A DNA stretch of 64,000 bases from Branchinecta lynchi (GCA_023053575.1 JAKZAP010000010.1:14903225-14967224); one strand, 5' to 3'; shown: positions 9,597 to 20,720, counted from the first letter of the stretch. Numbers and translations: made by a program. The notes: a model not told the origin generated them from the sequence alone.

Positions 9597-10277
9597 CAGT
9601 GGTTCCCAACCTTTTCCGTACCCCTAATCAAAGGTTGCGTATACCCCCTTTCTCAGACCGTGAAAAGATGATATTTATTGTCATAAATGATAAAGCATAC
9701 ATGAGTCGAAATATATATAAAATCGACAATTGAGGCTGCTTTGTAGCCAACTTTTGTCAAATCTCGGCTCGATGTCATTAATGGCAATATTTTTTACAGT
9801 CAGCCTGTTTCTGTGTTTGGTTTTGATGTTCTCCCTGCTTTCATCAAGCTATATCGCAAACATTTTAGTTGGCTTGATTCGCAACCTGAGTGACAAGATC
9901 ACTTGCAATGTCTTGGATTGTTTTAAAACAATATTGTTCGACAGAGGAACAAATTTTACTGAGGTGGGCTAACTTGTTTTGGAATCAAAATTATTTCATT
10001 GACTTTCACTAGGGCTTATGATCAGAGGCGTCACGCAGGGGTTGGCAACACCCCACCCCATGAACGCGGCCGCTATTTTTCGTAAAAACAAGTATTTTCT
10101 TTTAAAACAGTCGGTAAAAAGACCAGCCAGTCACTAAAAATACCTTGCCCCCAATCAAAAATGAGTGAGGCGAGATTTTGAAGCTACAAACTAAACCGAT
10201 GTTTGTACCTTCGCGTACCCTTTGCAAGGGTCTCGCGTACCCCCTAGGGTACGCGTACCACTGATTTGGAACTACTG
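9597..10277. mobile_element. Non-autonomous hAT element
   Basis: The left end CAGTGGTTCCCAACC and right end GGAACTACTG are classical hAT inverted ends. TTCTAGCA occurs directly after the right end (10278-10285) and at 9585-9592, four bases outside the left end, so an 8-bp duplication is likely with a small left-end addition. GTACCCC/GGGGTACG repeats next to both ends fit subterminal binding repeats. A decayed hAT-C fragment starts at ~10023. The internal open frame resembles no transposase. Confidence 0.6.
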
Positions 10278-10285
10278 TTCTAGCA

Positions 10286-10640
10286 TACCATTTGCTGTGT
10301 CTAGATCACTCCTATCTAGTCAGTAGTTCAAAGCAGGATTCGGTACAGCCGTGAGATTCTACTGGCGCGATAGTGATAAACAAATCTTGAAAGAAATTCA
10401 TACAAAAATAAAAGCATTAAAGGACCCCACTTATGCTGCCTTTCGACAATCCCTAGCTCACATTTGAAATTATAAGCTTCAGAAATCCGCGCCATTCGCC
10501 ATTGTTTCGTTTTTCACCTACGACCCTTTAGTGCTTTTTCGGTTTTGCCGAGTTTGTCAGTCACGAAGCACAAACTTCGCCCAAAGCTTCACGGACCCGC
10601 CAATAAAAAATAGGTGAATAAGGAACTTCAAAACGTGTTT
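10286..10640. other. Intergenic, nothing recognised
   Basis: No supported gene or repeat. Confidence 0.3.
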
Positions 10641-10644
10641 TTGG

Positions 10645-11870
10645 GATCCCAAAACGTAAGTGGAGGGATACCTATGACATCGCAAAAGTTGTCCGTCTGT
10701 CCGTCCGTCCGTCTGTCCGTCCGTCTGTAAGCACGATAACTCTCGAAGAGAATGAGATATTTTGATGAAACTTGGTGTGAGGATTTGTTGGGTCGTCGGA
10801 CCAGTCAAGTTCGTAGATGGGCTTTGTAGCCCTACATTTAGGGGTGAGGGAGGGGTTTCAAATTAAGGGGCAAAAAAATATTTTGAAACAGCTAATGAAC
10901 ACGACGGTGAAACCCATTTTGTCATCGGACAAGTAGTTCGCCCGGAATCCGGCCAAAACCGGAAAGTTTGTTGAAAGTAAAAGTTTTATTTGAAGTTGAT
11001 TAGATGTTCGATTTGGGGGTAGGAAGACATGCTGAAGACGATGGTGAAAACTATTTTCTCGACGGACAAGTATTTCGCCCGGAATCCGGCCCAAACCGGA
11101 AAGTTTGTTGAAAGTAAAAGTTTTATTTGAAGTTGATTAGATGTTCGACTTAGAGGTAAGAAGACATGCTGAAAACGATGGTGAAAACTATTTTCTCGAT
11201 GGACAAGTATTTCGACCGGAATCCGGCCCAAACCGGAAAGTTTGTCAAATTAAAAGTTTTATTTGGAGTTGATTAGATGTTCGATTTAGGGCAAGAAGAC
11301 ATGCTGAACACTTATGTGAAAACAATTTTCTACCAGGACATGTAGTTCGCCCGGAATCCGGCCAAAACCGGAAAACTGTTGGAAGTTAAAGTTTTATTTC
11401 TAGTTGATTAGATAAGCGATTCAGGGGTAAGAAGAGATGCTGAGTCCCTGTATGACAATCATATTTTACCCGGACATATAGTTCGACCCGAATCCGGCTG
11501 GACTTTTTATTTGAAGTTGATTAGATTTTCATTACTGGGGAAAGAAGATACCCTGATTTCGTCTTTGAGCTTTCTTTTTTTGCCGGACAAGTAGTTCTGG
11601 AGTTCGGCCGGAACAGGGAAATTGGCAGAAGTGGCAGGAAGTTTTCGTCAAAACAGATATGACTTATATGGGTAAACACACATGCTGAATTCATATCTGA
11701 ACTTGGTTTTCTCAGGTGATTAGGTATTTGGCCTTAATCTGTTTCTGAATTTTAATTGTAAAAATGTTCAAGGAGTCTGGCGATGACTGGATCTGGCTAA
11801 GACAAGACCCAGTTCTCTGGATCAGATATTTTTGGGATCCCATCGAAACCTTTGGTCTTGTTATTTTTAG
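10645..11870 (-). mobile_element. Family A copy A3 (reverse)
   Basis: Reading from the low coordinate: the GGGATCCCAAAACGTAAGTG terminus, the GTCCGTCTGTCC microsatellite, at least five ~125-135 bp units each with a CGGAATCCGG block, then the GGGATCCCATCGAAACC head. Adjacent units are >90% alike by eye, so the array has been homogenised more recently than the rest of the element. Confidence 0.75.
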
Positions 11871-12310
11871 AAGACTTGATAGGCCGACCCGTCTATCATG
11901 CGTTTCGGGCTAGTATTTTTTTGCTTGGTATTCCCAGTTTTTAACCACGGTGTGCACTATTTTTAAATGTGCTGCGTACAGCCGCCGCGTCGGATAGCGG
12001 TAACTCTGGATAGAGTCGACAATCTCCCAACAAGAAAATCGCTCACCGAGAAAGTATTGGCATTTTCGGAAAGGATCTTTCTGGACGAGTTTATCGTGAA
12101 AAGATCCTTTCTAGATAGCAAGAGTTGTGCTTTCAGCTTCTTAACGTCTAATAGTTCAAAAAAAAAAATCAGCAAAATTTTTAGCAGTGGCGTATCTATT
12201 CCTTTCATTGTTTGTTCGAGTTTTTTTCTGTTTTTTTTTTTGTGCTTAACAGTCTATCCCTTTCGTTATTTCTTGTTAGTTTTTTTTTTCAATAAAGATA
12301 AGGTGAGCTA
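11871..12310. repeat. Dispersed repeat E, copy 1
   Basis: This shares an ordered set of motifs with 31510-31785: TAGGCC-ACCC-TCTATC, CCG-GTCGGA-AG, GGTCGACAA, AAGAAAATCGCT and GGAAAGATC. In both cases it lies immediately beyond the CGAAACCTTTGGTC head of a family A copy or fragment. It may therefore be a conserved flank or an extended part of that element. An AT-rich tail follows. Confidence 0.4.
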
Positions 12311-12369
12311 ATCATTAGTGAGATGAAGAGATGGCTGACTTTTTGCTGTTAAGGGCGAATTTGGTTTTA

Positions 12370-14190
12370 CTGGTTTTCGGGATCCCAGAACGTGACTGGG
12401 GGGACCCTAGAATATGTCACCTAAGGCATACGATCTCTCTACTTTCCAATTTTCATTCAAATCACTTCACTCGTTTTAAACCCTGGGCGAGCCACAAGAT
12501 TTTCGGGACTCCTCCTCCCCCCACTTTGGCCGAATAAGACTTGGAAATTCGCATCTCTTTCCCTCCATCAAGTTTAACTCGAGTCGGAGCATATCTTCGA
12601 ATTTCCGATTCCCGCTTCATCCTCCTCCAACTATGGTCGAATCCAGCCCGGACGCCAAATGACAAATCTAGGCCGCATAAACTTGGTACTGTCCTTGGTA
12701 ACTGCTTGCGGATAGTCTTTGCAAGCATGGAAATGTTCTGATTTGGAAGTTCAGTCACGTTGATTTGAATATTAAAGTGCGTCTTTTTAAGACTTATTAT
12801 ACCCAATTTTTTGCATGTCCCTTGTTACGAACCACACGGCTCGTGCTTTGCGTAATCTAGAAGCTTGTTACAATCGTATGTTTTGACGGCTAGCACGAGT
12901 GAAGTTCAGAGCAAGTACACGTCAGGCGCTACTGCGTAATCATTGCTGCACATTTGCTGAAATAGAGAGGGCGGCAAAATCTCGATTTGTCGTACGTGCT
13001 ATAAAGTAAAAAAACAGCCTTGTAGCTATTGCAGCTAACCCACTGCTTCATTGCCTGACTACTTGGCAGAAGGTACTTCTACTACGATATATGTAGTTTA
13101 CCGGTGTGTTTAGGGTGTTGTTATGTATTGTATGGCTTCGTGCCGAATAATAAAATTTATTGATATTCATTGTCCTACTCGTATCCCATTCGGCCAATCC
13201 GTTTGGTTTTTGTGCCTGTCACAAAATTTCTGACCCCCCAAACTCCCCCAACCATGGACGCATGGGGTTCGGACACATGCTTTGCATATCCAGGCTATCA
13301 GTTCTTATCACCCATAAAGTTTCACTTGAACTGGACCATTTGTTCGCAACCTATGGAGTCAGGTAATTTCCGGATTCCCCCTCCCTCAACTCTACGAAAA
13401 ATGGTCTGACCCAGGGACGGAAGTCTTCCTCGGACATTGTGATCTATAAGTCTATTTGGTCGGAACACTAATATGCCTGCCAAGTTTTATCGTCCTTAGC
13501 ATCTCTGGAAGTATTCTAATTGGCGATCACCGGAGTACCGGGAAACCCCCTCCAGCTTCGCCCAAAGAGCCCCGATATGATCTGGTTCTTTATGCTTGTT
13601 CTTCCCAGTAAATTCCATCCCAATCCCTCGAGGCTAAGTGTTTCAAAAAAATTACGGTGCCCCCTTCCCCCCCCCCCCCGAGTATCAGATCCGTTCCGGA
13701 CTTGACATGGAACATCTGAGACAATAGCTCTTTCCACTTGCCAAGTTTCATTCAAATCCGATCGCCTGTTCAAAAGTTATAAATGCTACTAGATTCCAGA
13801 TTCTCTATCCCTCTACTCCCCCACGATGTTCAGATCATACAGACGGCTATTCTGAAGTCGGGTCTATTCGAATCCCCGGGATCCCTCATCTTCCTGCCGA
13901 GCTTCATCGTCCTAGTACATCGGGAAGTACCGAAGTACCCTTCGATAATTTCCGCCATACATCTTCACAGCCCTATCGAATGTCATCATTTTAAGAAACT
14001 TACGTATACGGGGAGGTTAGTTTATCAACCACAACCGGGTGTCAATCCTAAAACACCAAATCCTGATGTGCTACCGTCCCGTATCCCACGAAACTGAAGA
14101 CTGACACTCCCACCTCCAGTACTGAAGGATTTTGTCGGAGCAAGTTCCCGGCAAGACGCTAGGATATCCCCCCTCCCCCCAGTGCTGGTT
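12370..14190. mobile_element. Family B array copy B1 (C-rich strand shown)
   Basis: The copy begins with GGGATCCCAGAACGTGACTG, clearly related to the family A terminus GGGATCCCAAAACGTAAGTG. The interior is a degenerate tandem array with a recurring pattern: a CCAAGTTTCATTCAAATC line, ACCCGTTCAAAAG, then CCCCCTCC-type C-runs before GG-CCGAATCCGG. An unrelated 470-bp insertion splits it at 12698-13166. Open frames here are repeat-derived. Confidence 0.6.
12698..13166 (+). mobile_element. 5'-truncated LINE 3' end or SINE in family B
   Basis: A ~470-bp segment absent from the homologous unit at ~46920 is flanked by TGTCCT on both sides (about 12692 and 13169), a likely target duplication. It ends GCCGAATAATAAAATTTATTG, a polyadenylation signal with an AT-rich tail. 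No protein is evident. Confidence 0.45.
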
Positions 14191-14209
14191 GATGGTGAAT
14201 TTACACACT

Positions 14210-14380
14210 ACGTAAATCCGAGCGTATTTTACGCACGTAATTGACCTTGAAAATGTGTTTCAAAATATGGACGTATTTGAGAAATCGGTCCGTTTGTTAC
14301 AAATATATCCGTATTGTTAGAGATCTTTGCAAGCCCAAATAGATGCGTATAATACGCTCGGATTTTCCGCACTGTGTAAA
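14210..14380. mobile_element. 171-bp MITE with ~36-bp inverted repeats
   Basis: The left end TTTACACACTACG, continuing AAATCCGAGCGTATTTTACG, is matched in inverse at the right by TACGCTCGGATTTTCCGC then ACTGTGTAAA. The arms match over ~36 bp with a few differences. The target duplication is unclear, so the superfamily is not assigned. Confidence 0.6.
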
Positions 14381-15732
14381 TACTCTTGATGACTAACTCT
14401 ACGTGCCGACGAACAATCGCCGTGTACCAAGCGGAAGAGCCGGAAGCGTCACCACAGCTGTCACCAACGAATGCTGTTTATTGGGTGACATAGGATTTGA
14501 GTCATAGTTCGGACGACGTTTTTCGTTCTTCCCGAGGTTCACTGGTGTGTTTGGGCCATATAGAGTATTAAGTTGCGTTTTTTTTATGTAGTTTCGGCGT
14601 AGTTTCGCTTAAAAGCCGTTTTACTTGCCCATTCCATTTGCTGTAGTTTCGAACCGGAAACTACGGAGCTCAAACTACAAAACTACCTTGCCGACGTAGT
14701 TTGACTTTTCGGAAACTAGAACTCAATAAAACGCAAGTAAGACAAAATAAGACCCAAACTACAAGCTTTGACGAAACAAAAGTGAATCCAAAAAAAAGCA
14801 ACTTTTGTTGGGATCAGGTAGCACAGAATAACTATAGAAGAATCAGGGCCGAGCTGCCAAGGAACAGAATTTCTGTCCGGATTTTCTGTACCATCATCAA
14901 TTCCATACCGAAAAGTTGATATTTTTTAACCCTGATGACGAAAGTACAGACAATCTGGCATGGAAATCCTTGATGGTATATCCGTACCGTAACATGTGTT
15001 GGATAAGGATGATATATGAGTAACGGTGTAGACAGAGTGATCTCTGAGTCTAGTAAAGACTAGCGCAGTCTATCAAATTCTGACTTGCTTGGTAACCGAT
15101 CTATGGAAGATGGAGACAAATGTATGTCTGTTTACTTGAACCTATCGAGTGTCTACTCATTGATTCTGCGTCGCTTTTTTCCGCTTATAATCTCTAAGTA
15201 ACCCCGACTCGAACAGGTGAACAGATAAGAACTCGATATCCTTAGCATCTTTCATAAACAAGAAATCTCAGTCGTGCGGAACTTATCAGACGGACGAACA
15301 CATTTTCGATCACATGATTACATTTGATTTGCTCTAAGGGCTGACGGCCATGGCAAATACGTAAAGAATAAACGCAAACAGACAAAAATAAAAACAAACA
15401 GAACCCCTAGAGGCACTTATCCCTACGGGATAGGGACACATTGAGGAACTTGACCACCTATTTTAGCTTACCAAACCCCTTCCATGCGGTCCAAATATTC
15501 ATATTCCATGTTACTCGAATTTTCACATTCACACACCGAATGCTTTCGGTTCTCATACAGTGGACACGAGTAAGAACCGGATCGACTATTAGCCCTTCTA
15601 TATAGGCCTACTTTCTCTTCATTCCAAACCCCTTATTTCCTCACCTCTTCAAACCCACTTTAAAGTGTAACTCTCCCACCAAATCTCTTTGATCTTGGCA
15701 TAGAACCTAAGAGATGGCGATCTCTTAGGCAG
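14381..15732. other. Mixed repeats, no gene
   Basis: A cluster of at least seven GTAGTTT/AAACTAC motifs in both orientations lies at 14587-14765, including the palindrome GTAGTTTCGAACCGGAAACTAC split by a 5-bp loop. Bases ~14850-14920 resemble half of the Mutator-element hairpin at 27440-27635 (GTCCGGATTTTCTG, CATCATC, CATA-GAAAAGTTGA). Nothing coding was recognised. Confidence 0.4.
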
Positions 15733-15951
15733 GTGGCAATCTCTCCACCTGCCAAGATGGAATGTTCTTGTCCGACCAACAACTTTCCACCACCACAGTC
15801 ACAGCACCCACCAGGAGCCCCTGCAGTTGTATTCCACTTTCTGCCAGGATTCTCGAACAACCACCCACATCCGGACACTCTCAGCACAGATACTAACTTC
15901 TTTCGTGTCACAGAATCACTGCTGAATCAAAACGAACTCAATGTTCACTGA
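15733..15951 (+). CDS. Candidate terminal exon, unknown protein
   Basis: CTCTTAGGCAG immediately precedes an open frame of 72 codons ending in TGA, so a 3' splice site followed by a last exon is possible. The peptide is proline-, histidine- and asparagine-rich, with PPPQSQHPPGAPAVVFHF near its middle and a polar tail LLNQNELNVH. It matches no family I recognise. The opposite strand is also open over much of the stretch, and no upstream exon was found, so it could be chance. Confidence 0.25.
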   Translation: MAISPPAKMECSCPTNNFPPPQSQHPPGAPAVVFHFLPGFSNNHPHPDTLSTDTNFFRVTESLLNQNELNVH

Positions 15952-16345
15952 TGAAAACTACACAAAGACTAACCGACAACGATCGTTGGTTCCAACTTCC
16001 AGTATCGCTAGCGGGTGCCAATACTCTATATGACTAAGTCCGAAACACGCCAGTAAACCTCGGGAAGAACAAGACACGTCACCCAAACGAACAATTAAAG
16101 TTGAATCAAATCCTGTGTAAATGTAAACCAGTCAACAACGTTTGCTGTCGTGACATTTCTGGCTCTTCACTGGGCAAACGACGTTTCTTCACCGGCACGT
16201 ACAATTAGTCATCACGAGTATTCTCTACCTGTAATCAGCCCACACGTGGGACAAAAAACGTAAATGAGTAAATGTGTAAGCTAGTATTATATTAACTGTA
16301 TACAAAATCATTTTTATTCTAAGTGCCATGTTTGTAAGCCACTGA
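15952..16345. other. Intergenic, nothing recognised
   Basis: No supported feature. Confidence 0.3.
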
Positions 16346-16429
16346 CATGTCTGTCCCTTGTTGGTCCAAAGTTGGAGATACTGCACAGAAAACTCTCCGG
16401 TACGGCTTATGCGCGCCTATCCCCTCACC

Positions 16430-16565
16430 ACCGTCTTATCCGTTTGTTTCGTTGATTTTGTGTATATTTCGTTTTCTTTTTTGTGTTTTTTTACTTATTC
16501 CTACTCCACCATATTTACTTCATGTACTGTGTGGGTGATATATAAATTAATTAAATTAAATTAAA
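16430..16565 (+). mobile_element. LINE 3' end with TAAAT-type tail
   Basis: A T-rich stretch ends GGGTGATATATAAATTAATTAAATTAAATT, where the last part is a TTAAA/TAAAT repeat tail. The composition matches the other LINE 3' ends in the window. No ORF is preserved. Confidence 0.35.
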
Positions 16566-16657
16566 AATTTGTAACAGGGGTTGCATTTTTAACCACTGAC
16601 AGAAACAATTAAAACTCATTTTGCATACTTCTCATATATTCCCTTATTATGTCTTAA

Positions 16658-16890
16658 AGGACACCTCGCACTACAGAGTATGTCTGCTGTTTTGGGATAT
16701 TTGACTACTTTACAACTTAGCTTTCCGTACAGAAAATTACACAAGGCTGTAGCTTTTCTTGGGCTCTCCTTACAGCCCCTCACCCTGGATGGCAAACTCG
16801 GCAAAATTTGCATAACCAGTTTTCGCACGAATGAGCCAACAGTATTGGCCTGTCTGAGTATCCTCCCATTTTATTTGTCCCCCTGCTAAC
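16658..16890. mobile_element. TTAA-flanked element fragment (AGGACACC end)
   Basis: TTAA at 16654-16657 is followed by AGGACACCTCGCACTAC, almost identical to 41317 onward (AGGACACCTCGCACTAC again), and homology continues for ~180 bp. Only the left end is clear. An AATAAA on the minus strand near 16872 could serve as a polyadenylation site for the candidate gene above it. Confidence 0.5.
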
Positions 16891-17072
16891 ACCCGCAGAA
16901 TCCCTAAAAAAAAAAGAATCCTAATACCTGTGTCACAAATCCCAATGCAAGATCTACAACTGAAAAGCTAGAAACCTACCTAATGTGATGCTCTTCTTCA
17001 TCAAGTTGGTTCAAACCAGTTGTTACCAACAAAGCTTCTAAAGATGCGGCGCAGAAAGGTGATTGCTTTTAG

Positions 17073-17165
17073 TCACCTGTGTCCTCTGATTGCTGGGTGG
17101 TAGTAACTATGGGTTGATCTTGGAAGGGTGTTCTGAATTTCTCAAGGCTCGACTGCAATTCAGCC
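17073..17165 (-). CDS. Candidate last exon, coiled-coil-like C-terminus
   Basis: On the minus strand a CTATTTTAG acceptor is followed by 30 codons and a TAA stop. The peptide starts AELQSSLEKFRTPFQ and ends QSEDTGD. It has the heptad-like, acidic look of a real C-terminus, but no family is recognised. A possible upstream exon is at 17838-17884; the phases do not agree as written, so the gene model is incomplete. Confidence 0.35.
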
Positions 17166-17210
17166 TAAAATAGAAACAGTTTTCAAAGGATGGAATTTCG
17201 AAGCCAATTA

Positions 17211-17497
17211 CACTGTAAAAAGTCTCTCCTACATCGGACTTCAAAGGTTGCACATCACCAAATTCGGTGATTTTTATTCCGAATTCGGAGAGTTAAAATC
17301 CGATACAGGATTAAAACGCTAGAATGCAAAATAATGCAGATTAAGTTATCCTAATCTGCAGTATTTTGCATTCTAGCGTTTTAATCCTGTATCGGATTCT
17401 AACTCTCCGAATTCGGATTTTAACTCTCCGAATTCGGATTTTAACTCTCCACGATGTGCAACCACCAACGTCCGATGCACGAGAGACTTTTACAGTG
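17211..17497. mobile_element. 287-bp MITE with TA duplication and hairpin core
   Basis: The inverted ends CACTGTAAAAAGTCTCTC and GAGAGACTTTTACAGTG are flanked by TA on both sides (17209-17210 and 17498-17499), consistent with a Tc1/mariner-type non-autonomous element. The interior is a long hairpin: 17281-17345 pairs with 17350-17413 with few mismatches. The right arm carries extra tandem copies of AACTCTCCGAATTCGG. No coding sequence. Confidence 0.75.
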
Positions 17498-17837
17498 TAG
17501 TTATCTTGTCACAGTTCCTCCTAACATTTATATGTGAACTCACAAGGAAGTATGACTAGATAGTTTCTTTTAAGAGCCAGACCATGTTTTTATATGCTAT
17601 CCAAAAGTCTCAAGCAGTAAGACATTGGTTTGGTCTCAAACAGGGAGCGGCGAATCAGCATGGTACCAGACTGTTGTTTGTATGGTTAAGAGTCTTGATA
17701 ACCTCCTAGTAAACTAACCACTGCTAGTTTTTCTCATAAGAACCTGACATATGTAATGTATATTTTGATCGCCTACTACAAAGCGATTATTATTGGGTTT
17801 TTTTTATCAAGAAAATTTTCAATAGTTACCCATGAGC

Positions 17838-17884
17838 TGCAATTCTGCACGTTGACATTCTGCTTCTGCATGATCTATGTTGGT
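17838..17884 (-). CDS. Candidate internal exon, coiled-coil-like
   Basis: Between a CAGTAG acceptor and a GTAACT donor on the minus strand, one frame reads TNIDHAEAECQRAELQLM, which has a strong coiled-coil character and resembles the AELQ start of the exon at 17073-17165. The donor leaves one extra base, so a direct join to 17165 would hit a stop. Either another exon intervenes, or this is a decayed or chance segment. Confidence 0.25.
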
Positions 17885-18039
17885 CTACTGTTTGTGCAGG
17901 TGGTGTCATTATGAGCTTACTGGTTAGGTTTGTTGGTAAGCCTGGTCATTTACTGGTTTCATTTGTGAAAATAAAGCAAACAAAAATATAGAATATGCAC
18001 TGTGTAGGACAGAATCCACAGTAGGTATCAGCAAAAGCA

Positions 18040-18610
18040 AACAGTGCAAGGATTGCTGTGATGATCGATTATTTGCTTGGTGTGCTAGCTTTTTGCAAGG
18101 GACCTAAGGCTGGCTATTTTCCAGGCTGTCTGGCATTCCATTCCTTTTTTGGCTCTTTTCACATGGTACCGGTAGGTCGATGCAAGTCCATTCTCTTAAG
18201 AAATACAGAATTGGACTGACATTCTCGTCAAAGTACATTAAGGCTTGCTTCTTTCATATTTGAAGGCAAAGCAACAGACTTCTTTGTTGCAGTGTGTAAG
18301 ATTATAGCTTGTAACAACAACAACAAGCATGCAAACAAGATTGTAAACAAGGTGTAGGCTATTTCCAGAAATCACAGGATCTGCGAAGGCAAAAAGTCCA
18401 AGGATTGTTTCTGGGATTGACTATTTTCTTGGTAGGCTAGCTATTTGCAAGGACCTAAGGCTGAGTATGTTCCAGGCTGTATGGCTTTCCATTCTCCATG
18501 GGTTTTTTTCACAAGCTAGAGAGAGGTTGATCCTAGTCATTTTTCTTTGAAAATACAGAATCGGAATATCAGTCTTGTCGTAGTATATTGAGACATGATA
18601 TGAACTTGGT
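18040..18610. repeat. Diverged duplication, period ~360 bp
   Basis: Bases ~18040-18250 and ~18400-18610 share the ordered blocks CAAGGATTG, GCTAGCT-TTTGCAAGG-ACCTAAGGCTG, CCAGGCTGT and AAATACAGAAT-GGA. Divergence is substantial, so the duplication is old. It is non-coding. Confidence 0.5.
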
Positions 18611-18644
18611 CTTTTTAAGTTGTGAGAAGCCAAAGGACTAATTT

Positions 18645-19122
18645 GAATGAATAGCTGTGTGGTACTACATATGTGGTGTATTTGCTCGGCTTTAGTTCTA
18701 TTTATTAATTTTTTTACCTTATTTTTTTGAAAAGCACAAGGGTAAAAAAGGCTTTCTTCTTTGCAACTCTTTGAGGAACCCTGAGTGCGCAATTTACTTG
18801 GATTTAAAGTGGCTTATTTGCAGAGGACTTGACTTCGCTTCGTTAAAGTCTAGTTAATTTTTAGCCAGTTTAGATCCATCATTAGAATTAATAGCTGTGT
18901 GGTGTCCGGCAATTATATTCGCCGCTAAACGAACAGTAATTCATTTTTTTACCTTATTTTTTTCAAAAGCACAAGGGTAAAAAAGGCTTTCTTCTTTGCA
19001 ACTCTTTGAGGAACCCTGAGTGCGCAATTTAATTGGGTTAAAAGTGGCTTATTTGCAGACGACTTGACTTCGCTTCGTTAAAGTTTAGTTAATTTTTAGC
19101 CAGTTTAGGTCCATCATTAGTT
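18645..19122. repeat. Direct tandem duplication, period 235 bp
   Basis: ACCTTATTTTTTT begins at 18716 and again at 18951, and the ~190 bp after each (GCACAAGGGTAAAAAAGGC to CAGTTTAG-TCCATCATTAG) are nearly identical. The preceding AATAGCTGTGTGGT is also repeated (~18649 and ~18885). The similarity implies a recent event. Confidence 0.75.
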
Positions 19123-20620
19123 TGTCCTGTTTCTTCAGTATTATTTGAATATGCTTTACGGAAAATTGGTATAAAAGTATTCTACAAACCTGTAAAGATT
19201 CTGTCGATCCGTCGTTTCAAGAGGACCATGTGACTTCATACAAATTCCTCCATTGACTCCACTCCGTTGAACAGTTGAAGAACACTGGAAGATTTCCTTG
19301 ACAGGGCAAGTGTTCTGGTTGTTACCCTTGCCAGTAGGTAGTCTTCTGAGCTGTTTTTATAATAAAGGATTGAGCAACTTCTGATATTTGTCATATCTAA
19401 CCTCGACCAAAATATGAGCTTGAAAAATCACGTTTGGTCGACATTTTAAACTTTCGCGGGCGAATTCTGGACGGATTCACCATGGGAAAGCGTCCACATT
19501 TCCAAGGTCCCTACTAAAGACTACTGTGGACAGAATGAAAATCCCTAATGGGTGTTGTAATAATTCAATGTGTTTGAATCTAAGATGTAAAAATAAGTTG
19601 CCTGTTCAGTTAAACTTTAACTCAAGTGCTATTTCCGTTGCAATAAATGTCTACCTTACCAAGAATATTTCAACCGAACAGGGTAGAGACGCGTAAGTCG
19701 TTAATTACTCAATTATATAGAAAAGACATCCTGTTCATAAATCGAATTACACCGAATGAATTTTTCTTTGAGGATTTGTGGTACCTCTATGCTTGAACTA
19801 AATCAACTGCGTTTGCCGTTGCAACTGGACTCATTTTTGCATTACAAGCAACAGCCAGTTTTCTGTAGAAGTGCCTTACCGTCTGTAATGGATAATTATC
19901 TGAGCTTCACTTCATGAGTCATTCAAATAAACTGTTTTGTTTATGTTCTAATCCTCCGCGTCTAGAGTAACTTTGTCTTGTTGGACCAGTACTGCGTAGG
20001 CTATTCTGACACGCTATTAGAGCCCATAACGAAAAAAAAAACAAAAATTCCTTACCCGAGTCAAAATAACTCAGTGCCTTCGAGTCCCGGATATATAGAT
20101 AAGCTTGCTTTTCAGTTAAACTCCTGATATCCTATTCCGTTCTCTTTCACACTTTATAGGTTGTTCGCGAAATACGTTCAAACGATATTCAAAGCAGGAT
20201 ACTGTGTTTTTTTTTTATCGAACAATAAAGTATATACACAGTAGCTCTCGACAGACGCAATTCTGGACGATCCGGTCAGTTCGGTTGATCCAGACGACTG
20301 CAAGACATTTGAATTTAAAGCAGGTGCCAGACAGCGGCCTGTTAGCTTCTAATCTAGCATTCTAGCAAGTTTTTTGTCTCAGAACTTGCCTTGCAAGTGT
20401 TGGAGAATTAATGAGTGCTTTGCGCTTAGCAATTAGTAAAATGATGGTTGCGTCGCACAGCTATTTAGTTCTGAGATCACCGTTGCAAAATATAATGTTT
20501 GCAAGCATCAACATTAACACCTAATCGCGCACATCACAAAAATGGTCGGCAACCGCAATCGCCAAACCTCCTCTTTGGTTTGATTTATTATTTCTGCTGA
20601 GCGGGAGATGCAGTAGAGAA
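19123..20620. other. Mostly unrecognised; repeat shared with 39120-39600
   Basis: Bases ~19550-20150 share blocks with ~39120-39600: TTTGGTACCTCTATG-TTG, CAACTG, TTATCTGAGCTTCACTTCA, and CTTTTCAGTTAAACTTTAA. It is an old dispersed element with no recognised protein. A minus-strand open segment at 19194-19372 was considered and rejected as an exon. Confidence 0.35.
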
Positions 20621-20621
20621 A

Positions 20622-20720
20622 TACTGAATCAATTCAATACTTTTATTCCAGTGACACAAGTAACTATACTGGCAACAAATAAGACAGCAGTCGCAATAAC
20701 ATATTTAACCACTTTTGGTG
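20622..20720 (-). mobile_element. LINE 3' end (antisense)
   Basis: AATCAATTCAATACTTTTATTCCAG is nearly the same as the 3' end of the CR1-type LINE at 57425-57460 (ATTCAATTCAATACATTTTATTCCGG), and it lies in the same orientation. It is a short, 5'-truncated relative with the same pentanucleotide tail. Confidence 0.5.

Noticed and set aside
9730..9972. Hydrophobic open frame of 80 codons
   Set aside because: It lies inside a 681-bp non-autonomous hAT; hydrophobicity reflects T-rich sequence and there is no homologous motif.
12331..12806. Overlapping open frames in family B1
   Set aside because: The C-rich units are open in several frames on both strands. The peptides are low complexity and not conserved between copies B1 to B4.
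19194..19372. Minus-strand open segment with plausible acceptor and donor
   Set aside because: Two frames are open, neither joins in phase to the candidate exons at 17073-17884, and no family is recognised.
20255..20343. Plus-strand peptide resembling the LDDP-SxVD block of ABC transporters
   Set aside because: Only ~25 residues, no Walker A or signature motif around it, and no consistent splice sites. Chance resemblance is more likely.
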